A stretch of 7,268 nucleotides of DNA from an uncultured Lachnospiraceae bacterium (GTDB taxonomy: Bacteria > Bacillota > Clostridia > Lachnospirales > Lachnospiraceae), in the NCBI GenBank assembly GCA_947177925.1, contig CAMWWJ010000166.1, positions 1 to 7,268 on the forward strand. Reading direction: 5' to 3'. Below, piece after piece: positions 6,382-7,268 of this stretch (its first letter is position 1; every line of letters starts with the position of its first letter). A program made the position numbers and the translations under genes. The notes below the pieces were generated by a model. The model was not told where the DNA came from and did no database searches. It worked only from the letters and a program-made list of their open reading frames with translations.

Positions 6382-7149
6382 TTGATTGAGATAAAAGATT
6401 TATCTGTTACCTATGAGCATAAGAAAGAAAAATTAACGGTACTGGATAACGTTTGCCTGAACATAGAAAAAGGAGAGTTTATCTGTCTGTTGGGCGCTTC
6501 CGGATGCGGAAAATCTACGCTGCTTGGTGCAATGGCCGGTTTTGAGAAGCCAGACGGAGGAAGTATTGTCATTGATGGAAAGGCGGTAGAAAAACCGTCC
6601 ATCAATTATCTGACCATTTTTCAGAATTACGGCCTGCTTCCCTGGCGCACCGTATTAAAAAATGTAGAACTGGGACTGGAGGCAAAGAAAGTTCCAAAGA
6701 AAATGCGCAGAGAAACGGCTCAAAAATATATTGATCTGGTGGGGCTGAATGGTACGGAACAAAAACATCCCTATCAGTTATCCGGCGGCATGCAGCAAAG
6801 GGTTGCAATTGCAAGAGCATTAGCCGTAAACCCGGAAATCTTATTTATGGATGAACCCTTTGGCGCATTGGATGCTGTTACAAGAATGAAACTGCAGGAT
6901 GATATTTTGAATATCTGTAAAAAAGAAGGAAAGACAATCATTTTTGTAACCCACGATATAGAAGAAGCCATATTTTTAGCAGACAGGATTGTAGTGCTGG
7001 ATGGCGCTCAAAAAGGAATCAAAAGCATAGTAAATATAGAAATGCCGGGGAACAGAAACAGGACATCGGACGATTTTCTGTTAGCCCGTGATAAAGTGTT
7101 TGAAATTTTCCATATGGAACAGAGTGATATGGTGGAGTATTATATTTGA
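6382..7149 (+). CDS. NitT/TauT-type ABC transporter ATP-binding protein
   Basis: This 255-residue cytoplasmic ATPase drives the importer and is of the SsuB/NrtD/TauB type. All nucleotide-binding elements are intact: Walker A GASGCGKST (38-46, Lys44), Q-loop Gln81 in FQNYGLLPW, signature LSGGMQQR (from 133), Walker B ILFMDE with Asp157 and catalytic Glu158, D-loop GALD, and switch His191 in VTHDIEEA. The LLPWRTV segment after the Q-loop is typical of this subfamily. I place the start at a TTG (6382) because AAAAGGAGG (6366-6373) sits at ideal spacing before it and the typical N-terminus IEIKDLSVTYEH follows directly. An in-frame ATG at 6349 would overlap the permease by 17 bases, add 11 atypical residues (MSARHEKEETG) and lack a good ribosome site, but it cannot be excluded. 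It is the last recognisable gene of the operon. No C-terminal regulatory domain is present. Confidence 0.93.
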   Translation: MIEIKDLSVTYEHKKEKLTVLDNVCLNIEKGEFICLLGASGCGKSTLLGAMAGFEKPDGGSIVIDGKAVEKPSINYLTIFQNYGLLPWRTVLKNVELGLEAKKVPKKMRRETAQKYIDLVGLNGTEQKHPYQLSGGMQQRVAIARALAVNPEILFMDEPFGALDAVTRMKLQDDILNICKKEGKTIIFVTHDIEEAIFLADRIVVLDGAQKGIKSIVNIEMPGNRNRTSDDFLLARDKVFEIFHMEQSDMVEYYI

Positions 7150-7268
7150 TTGGATTTGAGAAGAGGGTATGATGCCAGTAAGAATCAGGATAAAGGCAAT
7201 TCATGGATGTTCTCGTAACAGTTCAGCCCGCAGCTTTCTGCCAAGAGCCCGTCCCGGTGCCTGTGAAG
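7150..7268 (+). other. Window end, no assignable gene
   Basis: No terminator hairpin follows the ATPase gene. Two frames are open to the window edge: one from ATG 7169 (MMPVRIRIKAIHG...) after a GAAGAGGG sequence, and one from ATG 7203 (MDVLVTVQPAAFCQEPVPVP...) after AAAGG. The second has more protein-like composition, but both are too short to identify. The final 60 bases are more GC-rich than the operon. The operon could continue, or a new gene could start here. Confidence 0.3.

Noticed and set aside
1..7268. CRISPR array or riboswitch
   Set aside because: No regularly spaced direct repeats and no conserved riboswitch core were found; the leaders are short.

Overview
The window looks like chromosomal DNA of an anaerobic, low-GC Gram-positive gut bacterium, most likely a Lachnospiraceae-type clostridium. 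This is inferred from AGGAGG-type ribosome binding sites, AT-rich intergenic DNA, an Rpn-family nuclease of the kind that is multicopy in that group, and a Ni-Fe carbon monoxide dehydrogenase (CODH)-family gene. No marker gene fixes the species.

The left part (1-2300) is accessory DNA. It opens with the C-terminal half of a HerA-like ATPase, a family best known from two-gene anti-phage modules; any partner would lie upstream, outside the window. A gene-poor stretch with an intrinsic terminator follows, then a complete Rpn-type PD-(D/E)XK nuclease with its own promoter and a very clean terminator. After that comes a decayed reading frame with one frameshift and two in-frame stops, and a second strong terminator that isolates the next operon from upstream transcription.

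The right part (2355-7149) is one compact, same-strand operon of four genes: a CooS-like protein, a lipoprotein substrate-binding component, an ABC permease and an ABC ATPase of the nitrate/sulfonate/taurine (NitT/TauT) family. The CooS-like protein keeps the FeS ligands of the B- and D-clusters and most C-cluster ligands. However, the cysteine expected in the DVQC motif (Cys333 in C. hydrogenoformans CODH-II numbering) is glutamate (Glu402), and the protein carries a histidine-rich N-terminal extension. It therefore resembles the 'deviant' CODHs such as CooS-V, which carry a hybrid iron-sulfur-oxo cluster and do not interconvert CO and CO2. No CooC, CooF, hydrogenase or acetyl-CoA synthase gene is in the window.

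The working hypothesis is that the transporter imports a small oxidised or organic nitrogen/sulfur compound (or another small anion) and that the CooS-like enzyme acts on it, or on a product of it, in the cytoplasm. This pairing is the best candidate for an undescribed system here. The substrate cannot be read from the sequence. The last 119 bases hold no recognisable gene.
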